Source of the DNA: Bradyrhizobium lablabi
GTDB taxonomy: Bacteria > Pseudomonadota > Alphaproteobacteria > Rhizobiales > Xanthobacteraceae
DNA length: 64,000 bases
Assembly: GCF_900141755.1 (NCBI RefSeq)
Contig: NZ_LT670844.1
Location: forward strand, 1,364,001 to 1,428,000
Direction: 5' to 3'
The translations under genes were made by a program, and so were the position numbers. Positions within the stretch are counted from its first letter, which is position 1; every line of letters starts with the position of its first letter. The notes under the pieces are model-generated. The model worked only from the letters and a program-made list of their open reading frames with translations, did no database searches and had not been told where the DNA came from. Positions 42,605 to 51,810 of the stretch are shown one piece after another.

Positions 42605-43879
42605 ATGAAACACGCCTACGTGCCGCGAACGACGACCTACACCCTGAACCCGGAAGACGAGCTCAACGACCTCAGAATGTCGGAGCAGGTCCGGCCGCTC
42701 TACGATCACGTGAGGAAATTCATCCGGGAGACGGTCGATCCGATGTCGGCGGAGTTTTATCGGCTCGGCGAGAAGAAGACCGACCGCTGGAGCTTTACGC
42801 CGGAGCAGCTCGAGGTTCTCGGCAAGGCGAAGGCAAAGGCCAAGGAAGTCGGCCTGTGGAACTTCTTCCTGCCCGATGCCGAGACCGGCGAGGGCCTGAA
42901 GAATCTCGACTACGCCTATATCGCCGCCGAGCTCGGCAAAAGCCCGCTTGCCTCCGAAACCATGAACTGCTCGGCGCCGGATACCGGCAACATGGAAGTG
43001 CTCGAGCGCGTCGGCACCAAGGAGCAGAAGGAGAAGTGGCTGAAGCCGCTTCTCAACGGCGAAATCCGCTCCGCCTATGCCATGACCGAACCGAATGTCG
43101 CCTCTTCGGATGCCAAGAATATCTCGACGACGGCAAAGCTCGTCGGCGACGAATGGGTGATTAACGGCGAGAAATATTACATCTCCGGGCTCGGCGATCC
43201 CCGCTGCAAGATCATGATCGTGATGGTGAAGACCAATCCGGACGCGCCGCCGAGCAAGCAGCAGTCGCAAATCCTGGTGCCGAAGGATACCCCGGGCGTC
43301 GAGATCCTCGGGCCGATGCACGTGTTCGGGCACGACCATGCGCCGCGCGGACACATGCACCTGCGCTTCAACAATGTCCGGGTACCCAAGGAGAACATGC
43401 TGCTCGGCGAAGGCCGCGGCTTCGAGATCTCGCAGGTCCGGCTCGGGCCGGGCCGCATCCATCACTGCATGCGCACCATCGGCAAGGCGGAAAAGGCGCT
43501 CGACATGATGGTGTCGCGCGGACTGACCCGCGAAGCCTTCGGCAAGAAGATCGCCCATCTCGGCGGCAATCTCCAGATCATCGCGCAGGCGCGCTGCGAG
43601 ATCGAGGCGATGCGGTTGATGGTGCTGAAAGCCGCCAAAGCGATGGACGTGCTCGGCAACAAGGAAGCGCGCATCTGGGTCAGCATGGTGAAAGCCATGG
43701 TGCCCGAGCGCGCCTGCAAGATCATCGACCAGGCGATCCAGATGCACGGCGCGACCGGCATCTCGCAATGGACCCCGCTCGCCGAAATGTACCAGGACGT
43801 GCGCCATCTGCGCTTCGCCGACGGCCCCGATGAAGTGCACTGGATGGTGGTCGGCCGGCACGAGCTGAGCATGCCGTAG
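42605..43879 (+). CDS. Acyl-CoA dehydrogenase family protein, ACAD10/11 type
   Basis: A 424-residue flavoprotein. AMTEPNVASSDAKNISTTA (about 158-176) and WVINGEKYYISG are FAD and substrate motifs; the C-terminus has MHGATGISQWTPLAEMYQDVRHLRFADGPDEVHW, where Asp in FADG takes the place of the usual Glu, as in ACAD10/11. These dehydrogenases handle 4-phosphorylated or long hydroxyacyl chains, which fits the phosphotransferase/DUF6285 operon nearby. GGGAGG precedes ATG 42605. Confidence 0.94.
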   Translation: MKHAYVPRTTTYTLNPEDELNDLRMSEQVRPLYDHVRKFIRETVDPMSAEFYRLGEKKTDRWSFTPEQLEVLGKAKAKAKEVGLWNFFLPDAETGEGLKNLDYAYIAAELGKSPLASETMNCSAPDTGNMEVLERVGTKEQKEKWLKPLLNGEIRSAYAMTEPNVASSDAKNISTTAKLVGDEWVINGEKYYISGLGDPRCKIMIVMVKTNPDAPPSKQQSQILVPKDTPGVEILGPMHVFGHDHAPRGHMHLRFNNVRVPKENMLLGEGRGFEISQVRLGPGRIHHCMRTIGKAEKALDMMVSRGLTREAFGKKIAHLGGNLQIIAQARCEIEAMRLMVLKAAKAMDVLGNKEARIWVSMVKAMVPERACKIIDQAIQMHGATGISQWTPLAEMYQDVRHLRFADGPDEVHWMVVGRHELSMP

Positions 43880-43916
43880 CCCTGTTGAGCGCGCACCTTA
43901 CTTGGAGTCCCCGAGG

Positions 43917-44098
43917 GGCGCCCCCACCCCAACCCTCCCCCGCAAGCGCGGGAGAGGGAGCTGAGCGCGACGCATGGCAAGCAGCATGGTCGACAAAACA
44001 GACGTGGCCTGCATCGTAGCCATTGTTAAATTAATATCGTTCAGCACACGCTGATGCGCCCCCTCTCCCGCTTGCGGGGGAGGGTTGGGGTGGGGTGC
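43917..44098. repeat. Paired intergenic palindromic repeat, CACCCCAACCCTCCCCCGC type
   Basis: Arms at 43921-43960 (CCCCCACCCCAACCCTCCCC.. then GCGGGAGAGGG) and 44056-44098 (CCCTCTCCCGCTTGCGGGGG.. then GGTTGGGGTGGGG) are complementary around a 95-base spacer. Same family as 5343 and 15672. Confidence 0.85.
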
Positions 44099-44152
44099 CT
44101 CCGCATACTCACTCGTGGAACGTAGAAAACCCCGGTCAAAAGGGAACGCACC

Positions 44153-44770
44153 ATGCAATACGCGCCAAACGATCTCACGCGCCGCGAGCGCTACAAGGTG
44201 CTGACGGGATTCGTCCTGCCGCGGCCGATCGCCTGGGTGACGACGGTTGGCCCGACCGGCGTGGTCAATGCCGCGCCCTTCAGCTTCTTCAACGTGTTCT
44301 GCGAGGATCCCCCGCTCTGCATGTTCGCCGTCAATTTGCGGCCCGACGGCCGAACCAAGGACACGCTGACCAACATCCAGCGCACCAGCGAATTCGTGGT
44401 CAACCTCGCCGATGAACCGCTGGCGCGTGCGATGCACGATTCCAGCGGCGATTTTCCGCCCGAAATCGGCGAGCCCAATTATCTCGGCCTGAAACTGGCG
44501 CCCTCGACAAATGTCGCGGTGCCGCGGCTTGCCGATGCGCCGTGGGCGATGGAGTGCAAGACTTGGCAAACCATCGATGTGAACGGCGACCGCCAGCTCA
44601 TCATCGGCGAAGGCGTCAATTTCCACATCCGCGACGAATTGTGGGATCCCGCCTCCATGCGGGTGCACATGGACCGCTATCATCCGGTAGGCCGCATGTT
44701 CGCCGACCGCTATTGCCGGACCGACGACCGAATCGTGTTCCCGCCGGCGGAGGGAGCACAGGGTGCGTAG
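44153..44770 (+). CDS. Flavin reductase family protein
   Basis: A 205-residue FMN-binding split-barrel protein. RPIAWVTTVGPTGVVNAAPFSFFN (about 24-47) is the typical opening, CMFAVNLRPDGRTKDTLTNI and FVVNLADEPLARAMH follow, and the C-terminus has RYHPVGRMFADRYC. Such proteins supply reduced flavin to a monooxygenase or bind FMN with unknown roles. AGGGAACGC precedes the ATG. No two-component oxygenase lies directly next to it. Confidence 0.92.
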   Translation: MQYAPNDLTRRERYKVLTGFVLPRPIAWVTTVGPTGVVNAAPFSFFNVFCEDPPLCMFAVNLRPDGRTKDTLTNIQRTSEFVVNLADEPLARAMHDSSGDFPPEIGEPNYLGLKLAPSTNVAVPRLADAPWAMECKTWQTIDVNGDRQLIIGEGVNFHIRDELWDPASMRVHMDRYHPVGRMFADRYCRTDDRIVFPPAEGAQGA

Positions 44771-44969
44771 CCCGTAGGTGAACGGCTGATGGACAAAAAT
44801 TCATTTTTCTCTCTTCGGCCATAGCGCGCGTTCCAACCCTAGAACGTTCTTCCGCCGCGTGCCGCGTTGCATGGTACTTTTTGTCCCCTGCAGCCACGGC
44901 ATACACCCATGCAGAAACCTTTTTGCCGATGCCTCGTACCCATGCTCGTGACGGGACTGGGGACACTGC

Positions 44970-45317
44970 ATGAATTCATTTCGGCCTACGGAAATCGAAC
45001 AATTAGCGATTGAAGCGAAACTGAATCTGATTTTTGGAGCAAAACTCTACGACAATTTATTTCTTGGTTTCGAGGTTCTGGAGGTCGTCAACGACGAGCT
45101 GCGCGCCTGGGCTCCCTCCGAGCATCGGGCGGCGCTGATCGACGTCCAGTATTCAAGCAAGGTCGCCTGGATCGCTCAGACCGTGTTCAACCGGCCGGTC
45201 CGGCGGGTCAACGTGCTCTTGCGCGGCATGAAGCACGACATCTGCGAGCAGCCCGCTTGCGGGACGGACCGGCGGCAATCCGGGGGCACAAAGGGACTTC
45301 ACGAGGACCACAGGTAG
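44970..45317 (+). CDS. Small protein with a DnaA-N-terminal-like pattern, hypothetical
   Basis: A 115-residue protein. Residues 10-75 (LAIEAKLNLIFGAKLYDNLF, then LEVVNDELRAWAPSEHRAAL and YSSKVAWIAQTVF) recall the DnaA N-terminal domain, a helix-strand unit that binds partner proteins; the match is by eye and weak. The C-terminal 30 residues are polar and low in structure. It has no ATPase or DNA-binding part. GGGGAC precedes the ATG. The neighbours give no clue. Confidence 0.55.
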   Translation: MNSFRPTEIEQLAIEAKLNLIFGAKLYDNLFLGFEVLEVVNDELRAWAPSEHRAALIDVQYSSKVAWIAQTVFNRPVRRVNVLLRGMKHDICEQPACGTDRRQSGGTKGLHEDHR

Positions 45318-45434
45318 TCAGGCGTTCGGGTGTCGTGCACGGACGCTATGTGCCGCGGCAGCATCGATCGACATCAAAAGTCAGCCGGCACGGTTTGTGC
45401 CGGTTGACGAGTGACTGCAAGAGCCCGTTGATTA

Positions 45435-47186
45435 TCAGTCGGCGTCGGCGTGTCGGTCGTGATCATGACCATCGTGATCGTGCTCATGATCGTCATCATC
45501 GGCCAGGTGGTCACGATCGGTTCCCGGCGTGAACAAAATGCCGCGCAGGACTTCGCCAAAGCGCGCGGTTCGGAGAGCGGTAAAGGCTTCGCCCGCGGGA
45601 AGGCTGGTTGCGGCCAGATTATCCCTGATCATGACCAGTTGATTCGGATCGGCACCCTGGTCGCCGTTTCCGCTGACGGTCGAGGTGATCGCCCAGATCG
45701 TCGCGGTACCATCGTGATTGACGCGGCCCATGAGGTTTCGAAGGCCGTCGCTGGCGGGCGACCAGGGAAGCCCGGTTTTGGGATTTTGGCCGGTCGGATA
45801 ACCCGTCACCGTGTATGGCACGCCGAGATTAAGCCCAGCCTGCAGCACGTAGGCCAGTTTCCACGCGCCAAGGCTTGCGTCGAACACCCACTTCTGCAGC
45901 CCCGCCCCGGTTTGCGCGGCGGCCGCGGTATACTTGCCCGATACCGGATCGAAGGTGGTGGTGCCGTTGCCTTCATCGGTGACATAGAGCGTCTTCGCGT
46001 CGGCGAACCAGACGCCGAACGGGAACGATGTCGTTTTTTTTGCGAGATTCGTCGGAAAGCCCGCAAGGACGCACATGTTGTAGGGGACGACACCCTTGGT
46101 CTGCAGTTGCGTGGCGTCGTAAAAGATCGGCGTGGTGGGCAGGGCTGCGGTCGCCCCGGGGATGCCGACGCCGTTCGAGCACGCTAAGGGCTTGCCGTTC
46201 GAATCAAAGCCGGTGGTATCGATGAAGTAGACCGCGTTGATGCCGTTGCCGCCGCTGCCCTTGGTCGTATAGATCACCTTGTTGAAGATCGAGAGGCCTC
46301 GGAAATTCGTGTCCTTGCCGATCTTGTCCGCGGTCAGCCCCAGTTGCGTGATATTGAAGCTGCCGACCGGCGTCGGCTGGCCCGGGTTTTGGGCTGCGAG
46401 TTTGGTCCGTTCCTCGGTCAGGATTTGCAATCCGGCGCCGACGATGACCCCGTTTGGCTGAGGATTTGCGCCGTTGCCGGCATTTCCGGACATGTAGACG
46501 ATGTTGGCGTCGTCCTTGTCGTTTCGGATCGCGACGCGTCCGTTGTTGCCGCTGTATGCATTGGTCTTGGTGAAGCGAAACCGGCCGTGTTCGTCGACTT
46601 CCGCGACCACCCGCGAATAGCTGCCGGAGACGGGGTTGGTGGGATCAAACACCGCGGGCGTATTGGAATTCGAGACATCGAGCGCATCGATGGGCGCAAG
46701 GTATCCCATGAACGTCACGACCCGGCCGTCGGTCGAAAGGTTCAGTGCGATCTCCGATTTGGACGGGAAGCTGGTCACCATCTGATCCCGGGTCGGCGGG
46801 ATCCCGTCGGCGCTGTTGGGCACCTCGAGCGAGTTGACCAGCTCGCCGGACGGCTTGAGTTGATCGAGCACGATTTTCGCGGTGATGCCGAAGCTGCCGT
46901 CAACGAGCGAATTATCCCAGATAAAGGGATAAGAGCCGTCGGCCGTCGCGGTCACGCAATTGGGAGCGACGCAATTGGGCGGCAGTTGCGTCCCCACCGC
47001 GATATTGGCCGGATTGTTGTCATATACGGAACGGCTGAGCAGCAGATTTCCCGGTCTGAAGTCGACGCCGTCGTCGTCGGCGCGAGCGACATTGGCGCCC
47101 ACGACGCCCGATAAAAGGACCGTCACGGCCAAACCCGATCGAAAAACCGGCAGACTGGCAAGAAAACGCTGTTCTGCAACCTTCAT
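45435..47186 (-). CDS. Secreted protein with Asp/His-rich C-terminal tail, hypothetical
   Basis: A 583-residue exported protein. The signal peptide (ending ANVARA, about 36) precedes a large domain of repeated beta-strand words (VYMSGNAGNGANPQ, GLSIFNKVIYTTKG, FPFGVWFADAKTLYVTDEG, VTGYPTGQNPKTGLPW) that suggests a beta-propeller. Three C-containing loops may form disulphides. The last 25 residues are almost only Asp, His and Glu (LADDDDHEHDHDGHDHDRH), a likely metal-binding tail. ATG 47186 follows GGGGG by 9 bases. Function unknown; a metal-related or surface role is an inference. Confidence 0.82.
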   Translation of the reverse strand: MKVAEQRFLASLPVFRSGLAVTVLLSGVVGANVARADDDGVDFRPGNLLLSRSVYDNNPANIAVGTQLPPNCVAPNCVTATADGSYPFIWDNSLVDGSFGITAKIVLDQLKPSGELVNSLEVPNSADGIPPTRDQMVTSFPSKSEIALNLSTDGRVVTFMGYLAPIDALDVSNSNTPAVFDPTNPVSGSYSRVVAEVDEHGRFRFTKTNAYSGNNGRVAIRNDKDDANIVYMSGNAGNGANPQPNGVIVGAGLQILTEERTKLAAQNPGQPTPVGSFNITQLGLTADKIGKDTNFRGLSIFNKVIYTTKGSGGNGINAVYFIDTTGFDSNGKPLACSNGVGIPGATAALPTTPIFYDATQLQTKGVVPYNMCVLAGFPTNLAKKTTSFPFGVWFADAKTLYVTDEGNGTTTFDPVSGKYTAAAAQTGAGLQKWVFDASLGAWKLAYVLQAGLNLGVPYTVTGYPTGQNPKTGLPWSPASDGLRNLMGRVNHDGTATIWAITSTVSGNGDQGADPNQLVMIRDNLAATSLPAGEAFTALRTARFGEVLRGILFTPGTDRDHLADDDDHEHDHDGHDHDRHADAD

Positions 47187-47320
47187 CGAAAACATCCCCC
47201 CTCATATTTCACCTTGAGCCACGGGTGCTTAAGTCGTGGCGAATGCGGGGGACCTTGCCCATGCTCCATTACAATCATACGAACGCGATGCGAACAGATA
47301 TTGAAGGTTAAGCGACGCCG

Positions 47321-47896
47321 TCATCCGGCTTCGGAACGGATGTGTCCGCCGACGGCTCTCGCATGGGTGCGAAAAACGATGTCCCAAAAGATCGTCGTCA
47401 CGCCAAAATTGCAATTCTCGAGATGATGATGCGTGAGGTGTCGTATCTTGGCCGAATAGAGCCATGAATTCGGCCCTATCGGCCAGCGATGCACGGCATA
47501 GTGGACAACGATGAAGACCAGATAGCCCGAGAGCAGTCCGGCGAAAATCGCCGAGCCGTCTTCCAACCCCGCAGCGCCAATCAAGAGAAATCCGACCGGC
47601 AGCGCGAGCAGCGGCGTAGTGAGGCTCGATCGTTCCGCGTCCGGATCGCTCGGGTTGTCGTGATGAAGCTGATGCAGGCGCCGGCCCTGGGAATGAATAT
47701 GGAAGACAAACCGGTGGACCAGATATTCCAGAAGCGTCCAGGCCGCGATGCCGGCGAGCATCAGAGGCAGGCGATCCAGGCCGGCCAGGCCTGCGAAAAT
47801 CACGATGGCAAGCGGTACCGTGACAAAGTCGCCGAAGTGACGAAGTCGCCGCATCATGTCCGCGGAAAGGCTCGTCATGAACGCTATTCGCCTCAT
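47321..47896 (-). CDS. Fatty acid hydroxylase / sterol desaturase family protein
   Basis: A 191-residue membrane protein with four hydrophobic segments and the His-box diiron motifs: HRFVFH (about 61-66), HQLHH (about 75-79), HYAVH (about 132-136) and HLTHHH (about 153-158). The family hydroxylates or desaturates lipid chains with O2. GAGGG precedes ATG 47896; ATG 47878 is the alternative. It is divergent from the secreted hydrolase gene. Confidence 0.9.
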   Translation of the reverse strand: MRRIAFMTSLSADMMRRLRHFGDFVTVPLAIVIFAGLAGLDRLPLMLAGIAAWTLLEYLVHRFVFHIHSQGRRLHQLHHDNPSDPDAERSSLTTPLLALPVGFLLIGAAGLEDGSAIFAGLLSGYLVFIVVHYAVHRWPIGPNSWLYSAKIRHLTHHHLENCNFGVTTIFWDIVFRTHARAVGGHIRSEAG

Positions 47897-48085
47897 TGGA
47901 TCACCCTCGCCGGCGCCAGCCGCGGTCTACCCCGGCATTCTGGATCTGCGGGCCAGCGATTGGAACAGATTTGCATGACGAAATTGCTGACGGATATCAG
48001 CTTCGTGGTTGCCAATGGTAAAGGCCGCGGGCGATGGGATATGGTCATAGGCAACACCCGATGCAAACGCGGCAGGAATCCGAAC

Positions 48086-49192
48086 ATGCGGACGATCTCT
48101 ACCGAGCGGCGTAGGTTGATCCACCTCTCTGCCATCTTGAGGCAATCTTGCGTCATCGCTTGTTGCGGCCTGGCGCTGTGGTCTGGACGGGCACTGGCGC
48201 AAACCGCTGACATCAGCGGGCCCTACCCCGTCGGAATGAAACAGATGGAATATGTCGACCCGACCGACGGCCGGCATCTGGCATTCGCGCTGTTCTATCC
48301 GGCCGCGCTGCCGGACAGTTCCGCGACGCCTGACAAGATGACCTTCTTCACCAACCTGCATCTGTATGTGGATGCTCCAGTCGTGGCCGATACGCAAAAG
48401 CGTCCCCTGATCATGTTCTCGCACGGCGCCGGCAGCAACGGGTTGTATTATGCGTGGTTCGGCGAATATTTGGCCGCGCGCGGCTATCTCGTCGCCATGC
48501 TCTTTCATTATCGCGCCAACACCTATGATGCGACGGTGATGTACACGCGCAGCAAGCTCTGGCAGCGGCCGCGCGACATCACGCTCGACATCACCGGCCT
48601 GCTGCAGGACACAGTGTGGGGGCCACATATCGACCCGAACCGGATTGGCGTGGCCGGACACTCGCAGGGCGGATTCACCTCGTTCTGGATCGGCGGCGCC
48701 AGGATCAATCCCGACCTTTATCTGGCTTATCAGACGAACTGGAAAAACAACCCGGTGGTGCCGGCCTATCTGCGCGCGGAATTGCCGCTGGACTCAGGCC
48801 CGGCGCGCGACGTGCAGGACAATCGCATCAAGGCCGCCTTTGCGATGGCGCCCGGAGACCTGCCGGGATTCGGCATGGAGGCGGACGGGCTCAAGCAATT
48901 GACGATCCCGACCTACATCATCGTCGGCGCCCGCGACACCCAGGCTCCGGTCAAGGAAAACTCGGAGTTCGCGGCAAAATATATCGCGCATGTCAAACTC
49001 GACGTGCTGCCCGGCCTGGTCGACCACGAGATCTTCGTCAACGAATGCGATGCGTTCGGACGCGATACCTGGCCGGAAGCCTGTATCGATGCGCCCGGCA
49101 TCGATCGACGCCAGTTGCACGAATATATCGGCAAGACCGCCGTGAAGTTTTTCGATCTCAATCTGGGTGTGCAGCGGGGCAGCGCGAACTAG
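48086..49192 (+). CDS. Secreted alpha/beta hydrolase, PAF-acetylhydrolase/dienelactone-type
   Basis: A 368-residue exported hydrolase. The N-terminus holds a long signal sequence (cleavage after ALA near 45, mature start QTADISG). MFSHGAGSNGLYYAW is the oxyanion loop, GVAGHSQGGFTSF the nucleophile elbow with catalytic Ser, and IIVGARDTQAPV carries the Asp; GLVDHEIFVNECD supplies the His. AGGAAT lies 8 bases before ATG 48086. A longer upstream frame overlaps the opposite hydroxylase gene and is rejected. The substrate is unknown. Confidence 0.88.
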   Translation: MRTISTERRRLIHLSAILRQSCVIACCGLALWSGRALAQTADISGPYPVGMKQMEYVDPTDGRHLAFALFYPAALPDSSATPDKMTFFTNLHLYVDAPVVADTQKRPLIMFSHGAGSNGLYYAWFGEYLAARGYLVAMLFHYRANTYDATVMYTRSKLWQRPRDITLDITGLLQDTVWGPHIDPNRIGVAGHSQGGFTSFWIGGARINPDLYLAYQTNWKNNPVVPAYLRAELPLDSGPARDVQDNRIKAAFAMAPGDLPGFGMEADGLKQLTIPTYIIVGARDTQAPVKENSEFAAKYIAHVKLDVLPGLVDHEIFVNECDAFGRDTWPEACIDAPGIDRRQLHEYIGKTAVKFFDLNLGVQRGSAN

Positions 49193-49287
49193 CCCCGCAA
49201 GGCGGGTTAGCCGATTCCCGAATATCGCTTCGCTTATCCGGGCTCCGCCTGCGAGCGCTTATTTTCGAATGGATCGCGGCTTTAGCG

Positions 49288-49557
49288 TCATCTCGCGAGC
49301 GACATCCACCGTTCCGTTGCATTGATCGCCGACGCCCACAGGCCATCTGTGGGCTGGCCGCGATGCAGCGCCTTTCCGATTTCGCAGATTGCCAGGAATG
49401 CGCTGGATCGTGCCTCTTCAACTTCCAGTCTCTGTTCGCCGCCTCCCTGAACCAGCCCGACTAAACCGTTCAGCAGCGGCAACGCAGTCTGCGCCGGCTC
49501 ACGCTCGGCCGCCTTCAAGGCTTCGATTACTTTTGCGGCTTTCTCGGAGTCAGTCAT
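49288..49557 (-). CDS. Small protein downstream of the molybdenum hydroxylase, hypothetical
   Basis: An 89-residue, mostly helical protein (KAAKVIEALKAAEREPAQTA, EEARSSAFLAICEIGKALHRG). It begins 9 bases after the stop of the large subunit gene on the same strand, so it is the last gene of that operon. It is too short for a known MoCo-insertion chaperone (XdhC). Function unknown. Confidence 0.65.
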   Translation of the reverse strand: MTDSEKAAKVIEALKAAEREPAQTALPLLNGLVGLVQGGGEQRLEVEEARSSAFLAICEIGKALHRGQPTDGLWASAINATERWMSLAR

Positions 49558-49566
49558 TTGCGCCGG

Positions 49567-51810
49567 TTACCCCTGACCCTCAATCACCTCCAGCACCTTC
49601 GGCGGCGACATCGGCAGGCTGTAGAAGCGCTTTCCCAATGCGTTGTGGACCGCGTTGGCGACCGCCGCCATCACCGGCACCAGCGGCACTTCGCCGACGC
49701 CCTTGACGCCCTGCGGATGTTTCGGGTTCGGCACTTCGACCATCACCGTGTCGAGCATCGGCAGGTCCGAGCACACCGGCATGCGATAATCGAGGAAGCC
49801 GGGGTTATCGACCTTGCCGTCTTTGTTGTAGATGTACTCTTCGTTCAGCGCCCAGCCGATGCCCTGCGCGACGCCGCCCTGCATCTGGCCCTCGACATAG
49901 CCGGGATGAATGGCACGGCCGACATCCTGCACCGCGGTGTAGCGGATCACGCGGACGATGCCGAGCTCTACATCGACTTCGACGTCGCAGATATGGGTGC
50001 CAAAACCGCCTTCGGCGCCTTCGGTGTTGAGCTGCACGCCGGCGCCGATCGGCCCGCCCATCTGCGGGGCCTTTGCGGCAAGCTCGGCTAAGGTCAAAGG
50101 CTCGAACTGGCCAGCATTGGGGCTCGCCGGATGCGCCGCGCCGTTTTCCCATTTCACCGCCTCGGGATCGATCTCCCAGATTTTTGCGGCACGTTCGCGC
50201 AAGGTGCTGATGACCTTGTCCGCCGACTGCGTCACCACCATCGCGGACGCGAACAGCACGCGGCTGCCGCCGGTCAGATTGGAAAAGCCGACGGTTGCAG
50301 TGTCGCCGATCAGGACTGACACGCGGCGATAATCAATGCCGAGCAGCTCGGCGCAGATGTTGGCGATCGCGGCGCGCGAGCCGCCGATATCCGGATGGCC
50401 TGTCGTGACGACAACATTACCGTCTTCGGTGATGTTGACCTGCGCGCTCGATTCACCACCGGCGTTGAACCAGAAGCCGGAGGCTATGCCCCTGCCCTGC
50501 AATTTGCCGAGCGGCGCCGTGTAATGCGGATGGGCTTTTGCAGCTTCCAGCGTCTCGATATAGCCGATCCGCGGAAACACCGGGCCATGCGCGGCTTTTG
50601 TCCCCTGTTTTGCGGCGTTCTTCAGCCGCAGCTCCAGCGGATCCATCTTCAGCGCTTCAGCGAGCTCGTCGAGCACGCATTCCACCGCAAAGGCGCCTAT
50701 CGGCGCGCCCGGCGCGCGATAGGCCGCGACCTTGGAGCGGTTGGAGAGCACATCGTAGCCGACCGACAGCACGTTCGGGATGTCGTAAGGCGAAAAACTG
50801 CAGCCGACCGCGCCGCGGATCGGCGAGCCCGGCAGCGCGCCGGCCTGCAGATAGAAGGTGCCTTGCGCCGCGACGATGGTGCCATCCTTTTTCGCACCGA
50901 TCTTGACCGTACTCTTCGAGCCGGACGTGGGGCCCGTCGCCCGCATCACTTCCTCGCGGGTCATTACCATCTTCACCGGGCGGCCGGATTTTTTCGCGAG
51001 CAGCGTCGCCAGCGGCTCGAGATAGACGATGGTCTTGCCGCCAAAGCCGCCGCCGATCTCGGCCGGGATGGCGCGGATGTCGCTCTGCGGGATGCCGGTC
51101 AGATACGAGGTCATGGCGCGGACCATGAACTGGCCCTGGCTCGAGCTCCAGATCGTGGTCTTGTTGTCAGGCGCGACGCTGATCAGGCAGGCGTGCGGCT
51201 CGATATAGCCCTGATGCACCGGGCGGGTGGTAAAGGTGCGCTCGATGACGATCTCGGCGTCTTTGAATCCTTGCGCGATGTCGCCCTTCTTGACTTCCAG
51301 CTTGCCGGCGATATTGGACGGTTTGCCCTCGAACTTGTTGAACTCGTGCAGAATCGGCGCGTCCGGTTTCAGCGCGTCGTCGATCTCGATCGACCACGGC
51401 AGCACCTCGTAATCGACCTCGATCAATTCGCAGGCCTTTGCTGCGATCGCCTCGGACGTGGCGGCGACTGCAGCGACGGGGTGGCCGGGGAACAGCGCCT
51501 TCTCGCGCGCCATCACGTTGCGGCACATCCAGCGCATGTCCTGGATGCCGAGCATGACCGACTTATCAATCGGGAAATCAACGATGTCGCGCGCGGTCAC
51601 CACCGCTTTGACGCCCGGCAGCGCCTCCGCTTTCGAGGTGTCGATCGACTTGATGCGGGCGTGCGGATGCGGGCTGCGCTTGATCTTGCCCCAGATCATG
51701 CCGGGCATGGTGGTGTCGGCGGCGAACGCCGCGCGGCCGGTGACCTTGTCGGCGCCGTCAGGGCGAATGGTGCGCTGGCCGATCCACTTGTTGTTGGTGA
51801 TGATGTTCAT
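49567..51810 (-). CDS. Molybdenum hydroxylase (xanthine dehydrogenase family) large subunit
   Basis: A 747-residue molybdopterin-binding subunit. Motifs: IPAEIGGGFGGKTIVYLEP (about 240-258), YRAPGAPIGAFAVECVLDELA (about 360-380), GHPDIGGSRAAIANICAE (about 463-480) and the C-terminal GVKGVGEVPLVPVMAAVANA with the active-site Glu (about 716). Such enzymes hydroxylate purines, aldehydes, nicotinate or aromatic thioesters with water as oxygen source. CO dehydrogenase is unlikely because the AYRCSFR-type loop is absent. Its ATG overlaps the small-subunit stop by 4 nt; GGGAG precedes it. Confidence 0.95.
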   Translation of the reverse strand: MNIITNNKWIGQRTIRPDGADKVTGRAAFAADTTMPGMIWGKIKRSPHPHARIKSIDTSKAEALPGVKAVVTARDIVDFPIDKSVMLGIQDMRWMCRNVMAREKALFPGHPVAAVAATSEAIAAKACELIEVDYEVLPWSIEIDDALKPDAPILHEFNKFEGKPSNIAGKLEVKKGDIAQGFKDAEIVIERTFTTRPVHQGYIEPHACLISVAPDNKTTIWSSSQGQFMVRAMTSYLTGIPQSDIRAIPAEIGGGFGGKTIVYLEPLATLLAKKSGRPVKMVMTREEVMRATGPTSGSKSTVKIGAKKDGTIVAAQGTFYLQAGALPGSPIRGAVGCSFSPYDIPNVLSVGYDVLSNRSKVAAYRAPGAPIGAFAVECVLDELAEALKMDPLELRLKNAAKQGTKAAHGPVFPRIGYIETLEAAKAHPHYTAPLGKLQGRGIASGFWFNAGGESSAQVNITEDGNVVVTTGHPDIGGSRAAIANICAELLGIDYRRVSVLIGDTATVGFSNLTGGSRVLFASAMVVTQSADKVISTLRERAAKIWEIDPEAVKWENGAAHPASPNAGQFEPLTLAELAAKAPQMGGPIGAGVQLNTEGAEGGFGTHICDVEVDVELGIVRVIRYTAVQDVGRAIHPGYVEGQMQGGVAQGIGWALNEEYIYNKDGKVDNPGFLDYRMPVCSDLPMLDTVMVEVPNPKHPQGVKGVGEVPLVPVMAAVANAVHNALGKRFYSLPMSPPKVLEVIEGQG

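Noticed and set aside
42599..43861. Open frame of 420 codons opposite the ACAD10/11-type dehydrogenase
   Set aside because: Mirror frame with no ribosome site or domains; the plus strand has the dehydrogenase motifs.
47489..48085. N-terminal extension of the secreted hydrolase by about 199 codons
   Set aside because: It overlaps the opposite fatty-acid hydroxylase gene, has no domain, and the signal peptide starts properly at 48086.
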